Source of the DNA: Antennarius striatus
Lineage: Eukaryota; Chordata; Actinopteri; Lophiiformes; Antennariidae
Length of the DNA stretch: 64,000 nt
Direction: 5' to 3'
NCBI RefSeq assembly: GCF_040054535.1
Contig: NC_090796.1
Location: 7,762,501 to 7,826,500 of the forward strand
In this document: positions 52,658 to 64,000 of the stretch, in pieces
Numbering within the stretch: the stretch's first letter is position 1
Layout: every line of letters begins with the position of its first letter
The notes under the pieces: generated by a model
Seen by the model: the letters and a program-made list of their open reading frames with translations, nothing else
Told to the model about the DNA's origin: nothing
Databases searched by the model: none
Position numbers and translations under genes: made by a program

Positions 52658-52674
52658 TGAACTTTCCCTGAACC
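52658..52674 (-). promoter_or_regulatory. rara: DR5 retinoic acid response element upstream of rara
   Basis: On the minus strand the sequence is GGTTCA GGGAA AGTTCA: two perfect receptor half-sites as a direct repeat with 5-bp spacing, differing from the classical RARB2 element only in the spacer. It lies about 1.3 kb upstream of the alpha-2 start codon, in the orientation of transcription. The mammalian RARA2 promoter is known to be retinoic-acid-inducible through a DR5. Confidence 0.75.
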
Positions 52675-53602
52675 CAGGGAAGGAGGCAGCCTCACCTCCT
52701 GGTGACCCACTGGCTGACTCGGATTGGCCTTTCTGGCTCACTCTCATCCCACATTATTCAAGGCTTCCCACCTTACTGTTGCAGCGCCATTACACTTCTC
52801 TTCCAGCTTTGTTTCAGCACACATAACAAAAGTGAAGAAGTCACCCTTGTCCTGGAATCTGGACTGTTTTCATCGCAGTGGAGCTGAAGCAGGACGGATC
52901 AGGAAGGTGTTTTAATTTATTGTTGTCATATCTGCCAATGAAGTCTTACCCCACCTTTACTCTGCAACATTCCAAGCAACATTGCTCAAACTAGTCATTC
53001 ATTAAGCTTAAATCCATAACAAGGCCAGCATACAACAACAACATGAAGACATCAATAGTTCACGTTCACACCCTGGTAATGCCATTATTAGCGCTGAAAA
53101 AACAGTGACAATTGAGTTTGGGTCCAACAATGAAAACCAGACATTTTGCATCAACTCCTCTAAAAAGAGTAAAGTCACAGCCTAACCTCAGACAGAGGCA
53201 TTTCAGTTCCAGACATGGTGGGGAAATCAGAAGTTTTTCAACACCCCCCCTAATCATCAAAAACAGACCTGAGCCTTCACAAATTTTAACCTGTGATTTT
53301 CACACCATCCATAGAACAGATGCTAGATCAAGTGGCCGTCAGTGAAATTAATGTCAATATTTGACAATTTTTTCACTTTGACACAGAGCAAAAAACCCAA
53401 CCAAAAACAAGAAAGTGGATCAGTTACTGGCACGTATCCAAGGAACTCAACAGTATGGAAGGCCAGGTTGTGAGTCTTCGATGTAAAATCAGCTCTCCCA
53501 TCTCATGGCTTTAAGGCGTTTTAACCATTTTATGCTGTTTTTGTGGGGATTAAAAATTTTATTACACTAATCTAAGAACGACTGCATGGATACAAGTCAT
53601 TT

Positions 53603-53603
<1 letters not shown>

Positions 53604-53699
<96 letters not shown>
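53604..53699. repeat. (CA)n microsatellite
   Basis: Uninterrupted CA run of about 48 units, upstream of rara. Confidence 0.96.
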
Positions 53700-53701
<2 letters not shown>

Positions 53702-56700
53702 TATGTTCCTAATATGTGACTTATTGTGAACACCAGAAAAAAAAAAAACTTTTGTGACTAGTATAGTGATCTAGGCTGGTGAACTGCAGCTCTCCTCCCC
53801 CACTTTCCCCACACCTAAATCTCAAACCACAGCTGGGTCTGATCAACACAGGTTTTGAGAGGGATTATCTGCATGGAGCCTGGCAGGGGGGCTCGGTGTG
53901 CTCCACCCCCACTGACTGACACTTATTTAATGCAGGCCCAAGTGTGTTTACCCTGCCTGATAAGAGCCCAGTGTGCAGGCTTGGGCCACAGCGACCCATT
54001 CCAAACACTGATAGCGTAGCCACACATTCCTTGACAGGATTAGCCCTCTGAGTAATGGCCGTCAGAAAATGCTAATTTTCTAGGCTGTTTTCTTCTCCAA
54101 GGGGAGAGCATTCATCCTTGGATAATACCCCGCGATAGTGAAGAACAAGCGAAGTGATAACAGATTGTTGATCATTACTTAATACAGACAAGGAGGGAAG
54201 AATGCAGGATTAAATCACAGCCACTTGTGTATAGCTTTCTGACATTTATTGGGAACAAAAAGTCACTTTGTCATTCTTAAAACCTGATAACTGTATTCAG
54301 GCACATAGGTGTGGCGTTTTTTGTTTTTTGTTTTTATATTCAGAGGAACAGACTGCCATGTGAGGTGGGGAGTCACAAGTATTTATTAAACTACATCAAT
54401 GGATAAATAGTTGGCTTGTTTTGTGCCAGGAGGTGTCCAGTTTGCATGGCTTGTTAAACAAACACAACTGAGTTCCACAAATGTAGGGGAAGTGAGAGCG
54501 GTCAGTGGTCTGTATTGCATCTTCAGGGCCAGCATGAAGTCAAAAACAGAGTCACAAGCGGTTCAGTTCACGTTAATGCATCATTTCACTCTGACATCAA
54601 GAAGCATCGCACTTTTGACAACATGGAAAAGGGCTTTGCCAGGAACCAACGCAGGCAAAATGAGATTGTGTCTAAATCTGCTAACTTGTTACCTAGAGGT
54701 GAGTCTTGGTTGTGCAGCAGTCCAGCAAGTCGATGGTGGGGACTGAATAGAGCGCCATGCAGGAATAGATGCTAATGTGCAAATTATAGGATGTTCCCAC
54801 AGTCAGCAAACACAACATCATGGAATCAGAGCGAAGCTGGGAGTTCAGAGGATAGATGCGAGGACGGCAAAGAAGAGAGAGGAGAAGAATTTTAGGAGGG
54901 AATTCAAAGAGATTTATGGGAAAGGTCGGAGAGGAGATTGCTGACAGACCTTCAGGGTGTCAAACTATTTTTACTGCCCTAACTTGCCTTTCTTTTGTAG
55001 CCCAATCAGGGCTGTTAAGAAGCAGTAAAAAGTGTTCCCTTTGCCGATCCTCCCCTAAGGAGATGTCCAGGTCTCTGTCATGCTGTGGGGCGAAAACATG
55101 CTGCCTGGGAGTAAGCGTCATTATTCCACAACTGTGATCAACACCATACACCCCCCCCCCCACATACACACACACACTCCTACTGCTGGCATGCTCCCAG
55201 CAGCCACCCTCCTGTTGCCACTCCAACCAGTGTCGCCCTTCAGTGCATGTCAGCATCTGTGATTGCGTGCAAAGCTGCATGCTGGCTTCTAAGTGTACCT
55301 GAATGTTCGCTGACCTGTCTGCTACCGCCCTGTTCCCCTTACTGTCATTATGGTGTGTGTGTTTGGATGTTTGTTTGCGCAGCTGGTTTTCGTGCAGCCT
55401 GTACAGGCAGCGCCAGCCAAACCCTACAGCTGTGGGCTCAGAGACGGAGCCAATACGTGACGAGGGGGCCCGACCCTTCGACGTTAGAACAAGCTGCAGT
55501 TATCGATGCACCACTTCCACCTCCTTTCTTTCAGTCTACTGGAAACACACACACGTACACACAGATACACACACGCAAACATGAATCTTGATCAGAAGTT
55601 AAATGGTTTTATAGATCACATCTGTTCTGTGAGTGTGTCTTTCCTAAAAAGACCATCTTAGTGGCTGCAGGGATTTTCTGAAAGTACCCCTCGTCATTAT
55701 CCCTTTAATGTCGCTCTAACAACAGATTCCAGCATTTACGGTACAGGGCTATATCTGCCCATAAAGCCTTTTATTGTTTAGCCCCACTCTATGGTGGCTG
55801 TAACCTGGTTTTCCCATTTTTTATGGGGACCTTCACTATATCACAGGGGGAAAGACAAAGCTGGCCACCATCAGTGTTTACCAAAGTATGGGCCACTCAT
55901 AAATCCATCATGGCCGGCGGCATTCTGGAAATACCTCAGCAGAGGGGTAGAGAGAGAGAGGAGGGGGAGGAGACATGCCTTATTGTATAGCTTGTAATTG
56001 TCAACACTCTAGTCTGCAGTCCTGAGTTAAGAAGCACATCTCCACAATGATCATTAGGTCTATGTTCCTTTGCAGCAAGTCCATTGCTCAGTAAATCAAG
56101 GGAAAATGACTGTGTATGCTACCCCGGAGCAAGGATATCTCAATATCAGTCATCCAGGAGTTGGAATGCCCCCATTATCTGTCAGAAACAGGCAGATGTT
56201 CGGTGCATACGGATGGACACACCGGTAAATCTATTGAGACAGACAAGATGGCTAGAGAGTGAAATACAGAGATAAGAAGCCAGAGAGGAGCAGGCAGACG
56301 AGAGGAGACACCACGAGAAGGGTGGAGGAAGTTCAGAGGTTAAGAGGTACAGCGGATCGAGAAATCAACGGGCTGAAGAGTCTGTTTTACTAAGACCAAA
56401 GGAAGACAAGATGTGTTTGGAAGTTTATAAGTGGAGACCCTGTTGAGAGCATGCCATTTAAGCAAGATACAAAGCCTGAGTTTGAAACAATTGTTTAAGC
56501 ACAAATAATGAGGGAAAAATCAGCTATCTACCAAACTAACTAAGGAGCAAGACACTGGCACACAGCGAATACTGAAGCTGAGATGACCGGGCTTATAAAA
56601 GCAGATGGAAAGAGCAAAGAAAGAAAAGAAAGAAAGCTAAGAAAGCTTGCCCACGTCTCTGCTTTGCCAAATCTTGTTCCAAATTTGGGGTCCCTGATGC

Positions 56701-57010
56701 CATTCTCTATCTATGCATTAACACATCAACTATTTTTTAGTTTTTCTGACCTTAACATTCATTTTAAGAAAAACGAGTAAGAAAAGTATGAAAAAAAACC
56801 CCCAACATCTTCCTCCTCTCATCAGAATAGTCTTTGAAGTATGGATTCTGCTTTTGTTGCTTGATTCAAGCTGTTTCTTTTCACAGCTCTTAGGCACTGC
56901 TGTCTGTCCAAAAAGCAACTGTATCACTCAAATGAACACCCCCCCTACTCCCCCATCCCCGCCTGCCTCCCATCCTGTATTTTCCTCTCCCCCACCCTCC
57001 CCTTTTTCTG

Positions 57011-57060
<50 letters not shown>

Positions 57061-57119
57061 CTCTCCCCCCCCCCCCCCTCTCTCTCTCTCTCCCCTCTCC
57101 CCCCCCCCCTCTCTCTCCA
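57011..57119. repeat. (CT)n / poly-C polypyrimidine tract
   Basis: About 109 bases of almost pure pyrimidine on the plus strand: a CT run, then two alternations of C-runs (14 and 11 bases) with CT runs. It has mirror-like symmetry. The pyrimidine-rich context extends back to about 56940. Confidence 0.95.
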
Positions 57120-57869
57120 GTTTTTCAAGTGCTGTGGAGAGCTAATTTCCCGTTTTCCATTCAGAAGTGTGATGCACGTGGTGACCTGGAGGGGATATGA
57201 GAGACGCGGGGGTGGGGGTGGGGTTGCTGGTTCGCTTTAAGTGGATTTCTCTTTGTCTTTTCTATGCCCACCCCAAAGCATTATAACACCTTGGTGACTG
57301 ACCCTCACTTGAGCGATGCATGAAACCCAAGCACCAGGCAGGACAAGCCAGTTGCTGTGTAACTGCAGGCTGAATTTGCAGTCTTTGTGTGTGTGTGTAT
57401 GATACAGTTAGAATCCATTTGCGCCTGTTGCATCTCACTTTTTATGTTTCCACCATAAAATCTGGTTCAGATGTTAATGGAACATGTGAAATCTCCTGCT
57501 TAGCCAGCAAAGTTTGGAGCCGTGGACAACAAAGGCCCACAGGAGAGCAACAGACTGTTGCGGCTCAGAGCATGACAAATGCCCCTGCCATCGTCACCGC
57601 TGTGGCCCCTGTTACCCCTGGCTTTTATAGGAAGGTGGGGGGGAAGCTGGCGTCGGGAGATCTGCCTCATTCGAAACTGGGGAAGGGAGCAGGAGGAGGG
57701 TTAATGGAATGGATGACTCTGCCACATTAAAAGAGAAGGGAGCAGAGCGATGAGGGTGAGGGAGGAGGTGTCATCACCATTTCAAAAGACTGGGGCACAG
57801 GGAACAGCTACTCCCTTTTCTCCACCGGCTCTCACCCTCTGCGTTATTGTCCACCCCACCCTGGCCTGA

Positions 57870-57881
57870 GTGTGTGTGTGT

Positions 57882-57967
<86 letters not shown>
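57870..57967. repeat. (GT)n microsatellite
   Basis: GT run with a single TATG interruption near the left end. Confidence 0.95.
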
Positions 57968-57970
<3 letters not shown>

Positions 57971-59148
57971 AAAGAGAGGAGTTAATTGGATGAGAGGCAA
58001 CCCTTTCTACACACAAGTCCCAGAGGTACACGCAGGTCAACTTCATCTGAGAGCCGAGGACAACCCTGACAGTGAAAAGTGTCCTATCACAGCACAGATT
58101 TCTGTTGTGCTGTGGTCGTCTCTACAGTCAAAGGGTTTAGCAAGTCCAGCCACAGGCAGAGGGAACGGAGCTCACAAGCAACGTATCAGCATCAAACCTT
58201 TTCCCCTCGGGCCTTTGGTCTGTCCTTCATTGGAGATTTACAGTAATGTTTAAATAAAGATGTTATATAATTGGGAACTCCTATGACCATTATCAGATGA
58301 TTCACACGGCAAAGCATCTGCATCTGTCAACACACAGCAACTGGTTTGTTGCAACTAAACAATGTTACACATATCTTGGCAAGCTCAGTGATCTGCACTG
58401 GCAAGTATAGCTGTCAGAGAGGTCATAGCCTCAAACTCATTAATGAGTCAAGGAAAATAGCTTTTGCTCTTGTAGAGGACTCACCTCTGTTTAGAAAGGG
58501 TGAATGAAGAACACCACCTTTGTAGTTCGGACTGTCCACTCAACGCTTAATCAATGGTACAACTTCTAAACTAGCACAGAAGGGCTTTGGCCCGATGTAA
58601 ATAAAGCTCAGCAGTCACTATGGCGACCCAAACCATCTGTGTGATGAATCCATAGGGGGGGTGTCTCAGTAGTAAGTAAATGGGCTAATACAAAAAGTGA
58701 AAGGCTCAGATGGGCAGATCATTAGCCAGCCACATCTCGCCATTCTCTGTGTGATACCAGGACAGGAGTGGGGGGTTGATACATGAAAAAAGAAGCCTGA
58801 TAATATTTAACCAGCGGAGATCTATCATCAATCTGGCCTCACCCCCACATACACACCATCAGTCCTCACCCCCAGCTCTGGCCTATTGTCATTAAGACCC
58901 TTTCTCCCTTTTCACTCTTTATTCAATATTTTTGAGCCATTGTCCCACCTTACATGCCCCCTCTGAACTACATTACTTTTCTCACTCTCTAGTGAAAGGA
59001 GAGGCGCAACAGCCAGAAAGAATTTAATATGTTATCGTGTCAGGGGTAACAAAAACGTCAGCTGGTCGGGGCAAAAGTCTGGGATTTGCGTGCATTCTCA
59101 AGCACCAACTCCAGATCGAAGCAGCCGTCATACTTTCTGCTCTCTCTC

Positions 59149-59195
59149 ACACACACACAGACACACACAAAGACACACACACACACACACACAAA

Positions 59196-59280
<85 letters not shown>

Positions 59281-59288
59281 ACACACAC
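59149..59288. repeat. (CA)n microsatellite, compound
   Basis: CA run with GACA and AAGACA interruptions at the left end, then a long pure stretch. Confidence 0.95.
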
Positions 59289-60997
59289 GGTGACCCTGTG
59301 GGCTTTGCAGGACTCTTTGAATGAAAAAGAGAAGTCATTTATCCGGCTCATCTTCACTGCACCTCACAGCACCTTTAAAAAACACTCTTTATTCCTTGCT
59401 AACGCTAGAGCTGCACCTCACTGACAGCATGATGGAGAGCCCCATTCTGCCTCCCTTTCTTCCCTTCTCTTCTATTTTCCTTCCCTCTCTCCTTCTCAGG
59501 AGCTACTCCTGTCTTTCCAACCTTGCTGCCAAGAGACCTTGTAGAAAAGTGAAAGCTAAGCTTTAATTGGAATAAAAAGTGGCAGAGTAAATTGTAAAAT
59601 GTTAAAAAAGAAAAAAAAAAAAAAAGGTGCAGGAGGGAGTTTGATGAGCTTGCTCGTGTATAGAGGTGTGAACAGGAGCACCAGGGGCAGCTGGGAGGGC
59701 TGGGGTTTCAGAGCTCATCAAGTATTAACAAAATAATCACCCAGAACCTGCCAATATTCAATTCACCATCCTGTCACATTTTTCACAGTAATTTGCTCAA
59801 TCTACAGAGATGCTGCAGTATTGCTGGATATTGCAAATATCACCTGTCACCGGTGTTATTCCAGCTTCAAACCAGAGCCTTCATTTCCTTATTACTTTAT
59901 ATTCTGCTAAGAAAAAAAAAGATAATTAAAGTTGTAATTTTCACATTGGATACAGTTTATACCTTAGCAGTATGTGAGATGTATACCCACATCAGCCCTC
60001 TTTCTTACTGCCGTTTCACAAATGCAACTTCAAACCTTGTTTGGAGTGAATAAACAAAAGATAATGTACATTTCAATTAGCTGAACGTCAGATTGTCTAG
60101 ACTGTGTTTGACTAGGACTGTCCGTACCATCAGGTCGGTGTGTTTATCTGAGGTAGTCTCTATGCAACCAATGCAGACTTTAACAATAAAACCTCTAACC
60201 CAGTTGGCCGACAGCCCATCATATTCTATCTCTCTCTGGATGGATCATTCATCACTCTTACCCTCCCCGTTTCCCTCCAGGAACCAGCATCCTGGTCCAC
60301 AACATTAGCCCCACCAATACAGCTGTTACTACAGATAAGGGCAGCATTCATGACACATTTGATTCAAAACTCCCCTTATTATATAGCCCAAGAAAAATAA
60401 ACGGAAAGCAAAGCACAGTAAAAAGGACGTGACTTAAGCTTTAGGACAAAAAAGAGTTCTAAAAAAAAAAAGACTAATAATGATTTTGATGATATCATCC
60501 TGAGCTAACATCATTCAATTTTCTGAGATCAAATGTAAAACCTAAAAATAAAAGATGCATGGCACGAGAACAAGTTCTTAAAGGCAGCTATCTCACTATC
60601 TGAAGGGCAAATCCGATGTTGAAGTGAGGCGGGAGGTTGCTGTTCCTACATTACAGCAATTAGAAGTACTTTAGTGGCTGTCAGAGTAGAAAAGTTACGG
60701 GGCTTTAATGGCTCTGAGATTATCTACTGCTGAGCCCTCTGGGAGTGTTCTGGGTCTAATTCAACCAAATATCCTGTCTGGTAAGTCGCAGCATTTTGAA
60801 ATATATCTTGCAATAACTCTGTAGCAATTTTGATGCAAGAGTTTTGACGTTCAAAGGACAAAATACAGTAAGTGATGTTACAAAATGTGAAATAAACAAT
60901 AATGACAAACACTTTCTACAATTACTTCCTTTTATTGTAACTTCCCTGTGTTGCAAAATGGGTTATGTCTCATACATTTGCACGCAACCATTGTCTT

Positions 60998-61000
<3 letters not shown>

Positions 61001-61066
<66 letters not shown>
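61001..61066. repeat. (GT)n microsatellite
   Basis: GT run ending GCGTGT. Confidence 0.95.
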
Positions 61067-61285
61067 CTGTATACCAAGTATTGCCAACCCAGAAAATAAT
61101 CTGTGTATCCTGTTTGATTGCTCTTTCTGTAAAACTAAGAGACCTATCTCCAGTAAAAGACATAAACACAACTGACAGCTCATTCCACAAAGTGTTGGTT
61201 TGGAGACCGGATGCCTGGTTGAAGACGAACATGGACCAAAACATTTTTGCGTGTGAACTGGCAGTGGAGAGGTGCCAGTTCACCA

Positions 61286-61390
<105 letters not shown>

Positions 61391-62480
61391 CTTGTAGGGG
61401 CCTTTACACATATACAGTACATGTGTAAAAATACAAAAAACAAAGAGCGGAAAAATAATTTCCCTATGGGGATAAACAAAATATAAAGTACTTCTTCTTC
61501 TGAAACAGGGACAGAGGACATTCAAAACTTCATGTACAGTTTTCATAGGAATAAATACATGATAATTTATAAAAATTGATTTTTTTAAATGAATATTTTA
61601 TAACAACTTGGAATTAATAGGAATGCCTCCAACTTTATAAAAATGCATAGAGCACAACTACAACATATGATAATAATCACTCAGAATAAAGAAGAGAAAT
61701 GTCCTCATCCTATACAAGAGAATATAGTTACGTACACATTTAAAGGTTGATAAAGGTCAAATATAGGGTGTAAGAGGAGTGTGAGAGAAGAGATAGCAGC
61801 TACAACACATAAAGAAACAGGGTGAATAATTCATGAAGGACAGAAAGCGACAGTTAACAGGAGTGTGTCATAGGATGCTGATGTTCATCCATCCATCCAT
61901 TTACTGATCCCATCCTCATCTCCCTCTCTTTTCTCACTTTCTGCTCTGGAGAGTTCAGATAAAGGATAATGGATCTGATGACATTCAGCCGTCTCCAAAA
62001 AGTTCACATTAAATAACCCTGATAGCATGAAGTAGTATGGAGATATTCGCACAGGACGAGGACACACACATGAAGACACACCCACACACACATACACCCA
62101 CACATAGAAAGCATATCCAAAAGACTGGACCACGACTGGATGACCTGAAAACCAGCTAATGGCAGTTAGCAGCTAAAAGAAAAAGAAAATCAGAGAAAGT
62201 AAATGAGTGTTTGCTTGTTTTTTTACATGTTTATCCATAAGTTAAAAGACACTGTGTGACATATTTGTAAGACGTCTCACTGGACACACACATGGCTGAT
62301 GTCACAACTCTTTTTGCCTATAGAGAATGCCTGTTACGCCATTTTAAAAACACACACCGGAGCAGTGTCATCCTGCTGATGTTTTGCTTGGTGTTAACAA
62401 ACAAAGGCGTTACAGAGGAGGGTCTCCATTGCAATGCTGTTGCGCAATCTGTGTGTAAAAAAGGGCTTTTGTCACTACTT

Positions 62481-62498
62481 CACACACACACACACCCA

Positions 62499-62557
<59 letters not shown>

Positions 62558-62569
62558 ACACACACACTC
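62481..62569. repeat. (CA)n microsatellite
   Basis: CA run with CCCA and CATA interruptions. Confidence 0.95.
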
Positions 62570-62878
62570 ACAGACAAACAAAGGCCTGCAGGCTTGTTGC
62601 TGCTACACCTCAGGGTTTGACAGGGCAAGAGGCCAGAGCACTCTGGGCTGAATATGGAGTGATAATCATAATTTGTGTCAGATGAGCTTTTGCTGTGTAA
62701 CAATGACCCATAATGCAAACACACCAGTGGTGTTGTGTGTTTCACACTCAGCATTTAGACCTGCACCTATTATCTAATAAAGACATCTGCTGCAGTCATT
62801 CCAATAGTCACGTAACCTGATTCTGACCCCGACAACCTCAATAACCTTTAAGCCTTTAAATAAAATGTACTGAACAGG

Positions 62879-62920
62879 TATTATTATTACTGTTATTATT
62901 ATTATTATTATTATTATTAA
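62879..62920. repeat. (TTA)n trinucleotide repeat
   Basis: About 12 TTA units with one CTG-containing interruption. Confidence 0.9.
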
Positions 62921-64000
62921 TAAGTATGAACAATCTGCACACACACACAGACAGGCCCAAACCCACACAAGTTGTAATGGACAGTCAGTTCCATGCATCT
63001 GAACAGAAATCTAATCCAACAGGTTGAATCAATAGATCCGACTGTGTCTCAGTTTCACCCCTGAGTTTCACTTGTCTTCCTTCCTTGTTTCGCTTCGTTT
63101 CCTCCCCCCCTGTCTGCCAGTGTGTTCCCGCCTACAGTCAGAGCACTACATTAATCCCATCCTCTTTGATGACCCATCAGTCATCACTAGATTCTTTTCA
63201 GAGTTCATCACCTCCCCGCCCCCACCCTCATGTCAGTCTCCTGTGCCAGAATGGACGATGCACATATGACTAGTCGACCATCAGGACTCACCTTTACTCT
63301 GAACCTGACCACACTTCACCAGGTTCGTGCTCCTCACCTTCATCAGCTCCACCACCTCTGTTTTAAAACATCTACCTTAACTCACAGTCATCCAGCATCT
63401 GTCTGTTGGTTCCCTTGACAACTAAATCCCAAACAAAATAAAAACAAACACTACTGCACAGGAACACAACATCTCCTCAGCAATGTTCACACAGCTTTAC
63501 TCCCTAACTCAGGATTTTATTTTGGTCTCAGACAAAGGTAATATAGAATTGTTGGAAATATAGAAAAGCTGTAGAGAACCACTGACCCCCCCCCCACACA
63601 CACACACACACAATCTCACAGACACTCACTCATGTATAGCTAATCCTACCATCACCAACATGCAGGTGCACGATCATTCCAGCAAGCAGACAACAATAGA
63701 CTCCTCTTTTTCTCTCTCCCTCTACCAAAAAATCCAGTCGTCTGGCAAAACAGCTGAATAGCACCATCATCCAGTGTGTCTATTGTCCAACAGCACAGTC
63801 ACACAATACGGCTGACGCATGCAACAACAACAGCACTACAAACCATTCATATTCATATCTTTGGGTTCATTACAGTCTCAAGTTCAACTATATTATATAT
63901 ATTTTTGATAATGGGAAGAATTGACGGGAAGAAGAAAAAAAAACAATTTTGATGAAAACATGGGATCAAAACTAGTAAAATTTAAAACAATGTGAATATG

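Noticed and set aside
54556..54572. Overlapping GGTTCA/AGTTCA half-sites
   Set aside because: The half-sites share a base, a layout not known to bind receptor dimers.

Overview
This is vertebrate, almost certainly teleost, DNA. Coding is split into short exons with GT/AG introns, long (CA)n/(GT)n microsatellites are frequent, and the three genes are clear vertebrate orthologues with fish-like intron sizes. I cannot name the species. All three genes lie on the minus strand, head to tail.

Layout. (1) 1-5127: tut1 (Star-PAP, the U6 snRNA uridylyltransferase / speckle poly(A) polymerase). Ten coding exons are visible; the last runs off the window start. A 969-bp pogo/Tigger-like transposon copy with intact terminal repeats and TA target duplication sits in the intron at 1130-2750. 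(2) 6047-16231 (5'UTR exon near 16657): mki67 (Ki-67). Sixteen coding exons join in frame to 1,994 residues: FHA domain, PP1-binding RVSF motif, a 17-residue tandem S/TP repeat, compact Ki-67-type repeats and a large basic RGR/RRGRK-rich C-terminus. Upstream, 17068-17097 has the CHR/E2F/CCAAT arrangement of a cell-cycle promoter. (3) 18535-51342: rara (retinoic acid receptor alpha, alpha-2 type N-terminus). Eight coding exons join to 454 residues, with a 19-kb first intron and a ~2.3-kb 3'UTR. (4) 51343-64000: DNA upstream of rara with no coding exon that I can recognise. It holds many microsatellites and a textbook DR5 retinoic acid response element at 52658-52674.

The genes are not an operon-like system: two are linked to proliferation or RNA processing and one is a nuclear receptor. 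The most interesting regulatory signals are two candidate retinoid-receptor sites at rara itself, an upstream DR5 and an intronic cluster of four half-sites that includes an ER8, which suggest autoregulation. The most interesting protein-level signals are in mki67: two nested tandem-repeat systems and an apparent exon duplication. I found no CRISPR, phage, operon or RNA gene. Exon boundaries were set by hand from splice consensus, reading frame and similarity to known family members; all introns keep frame across each gene.
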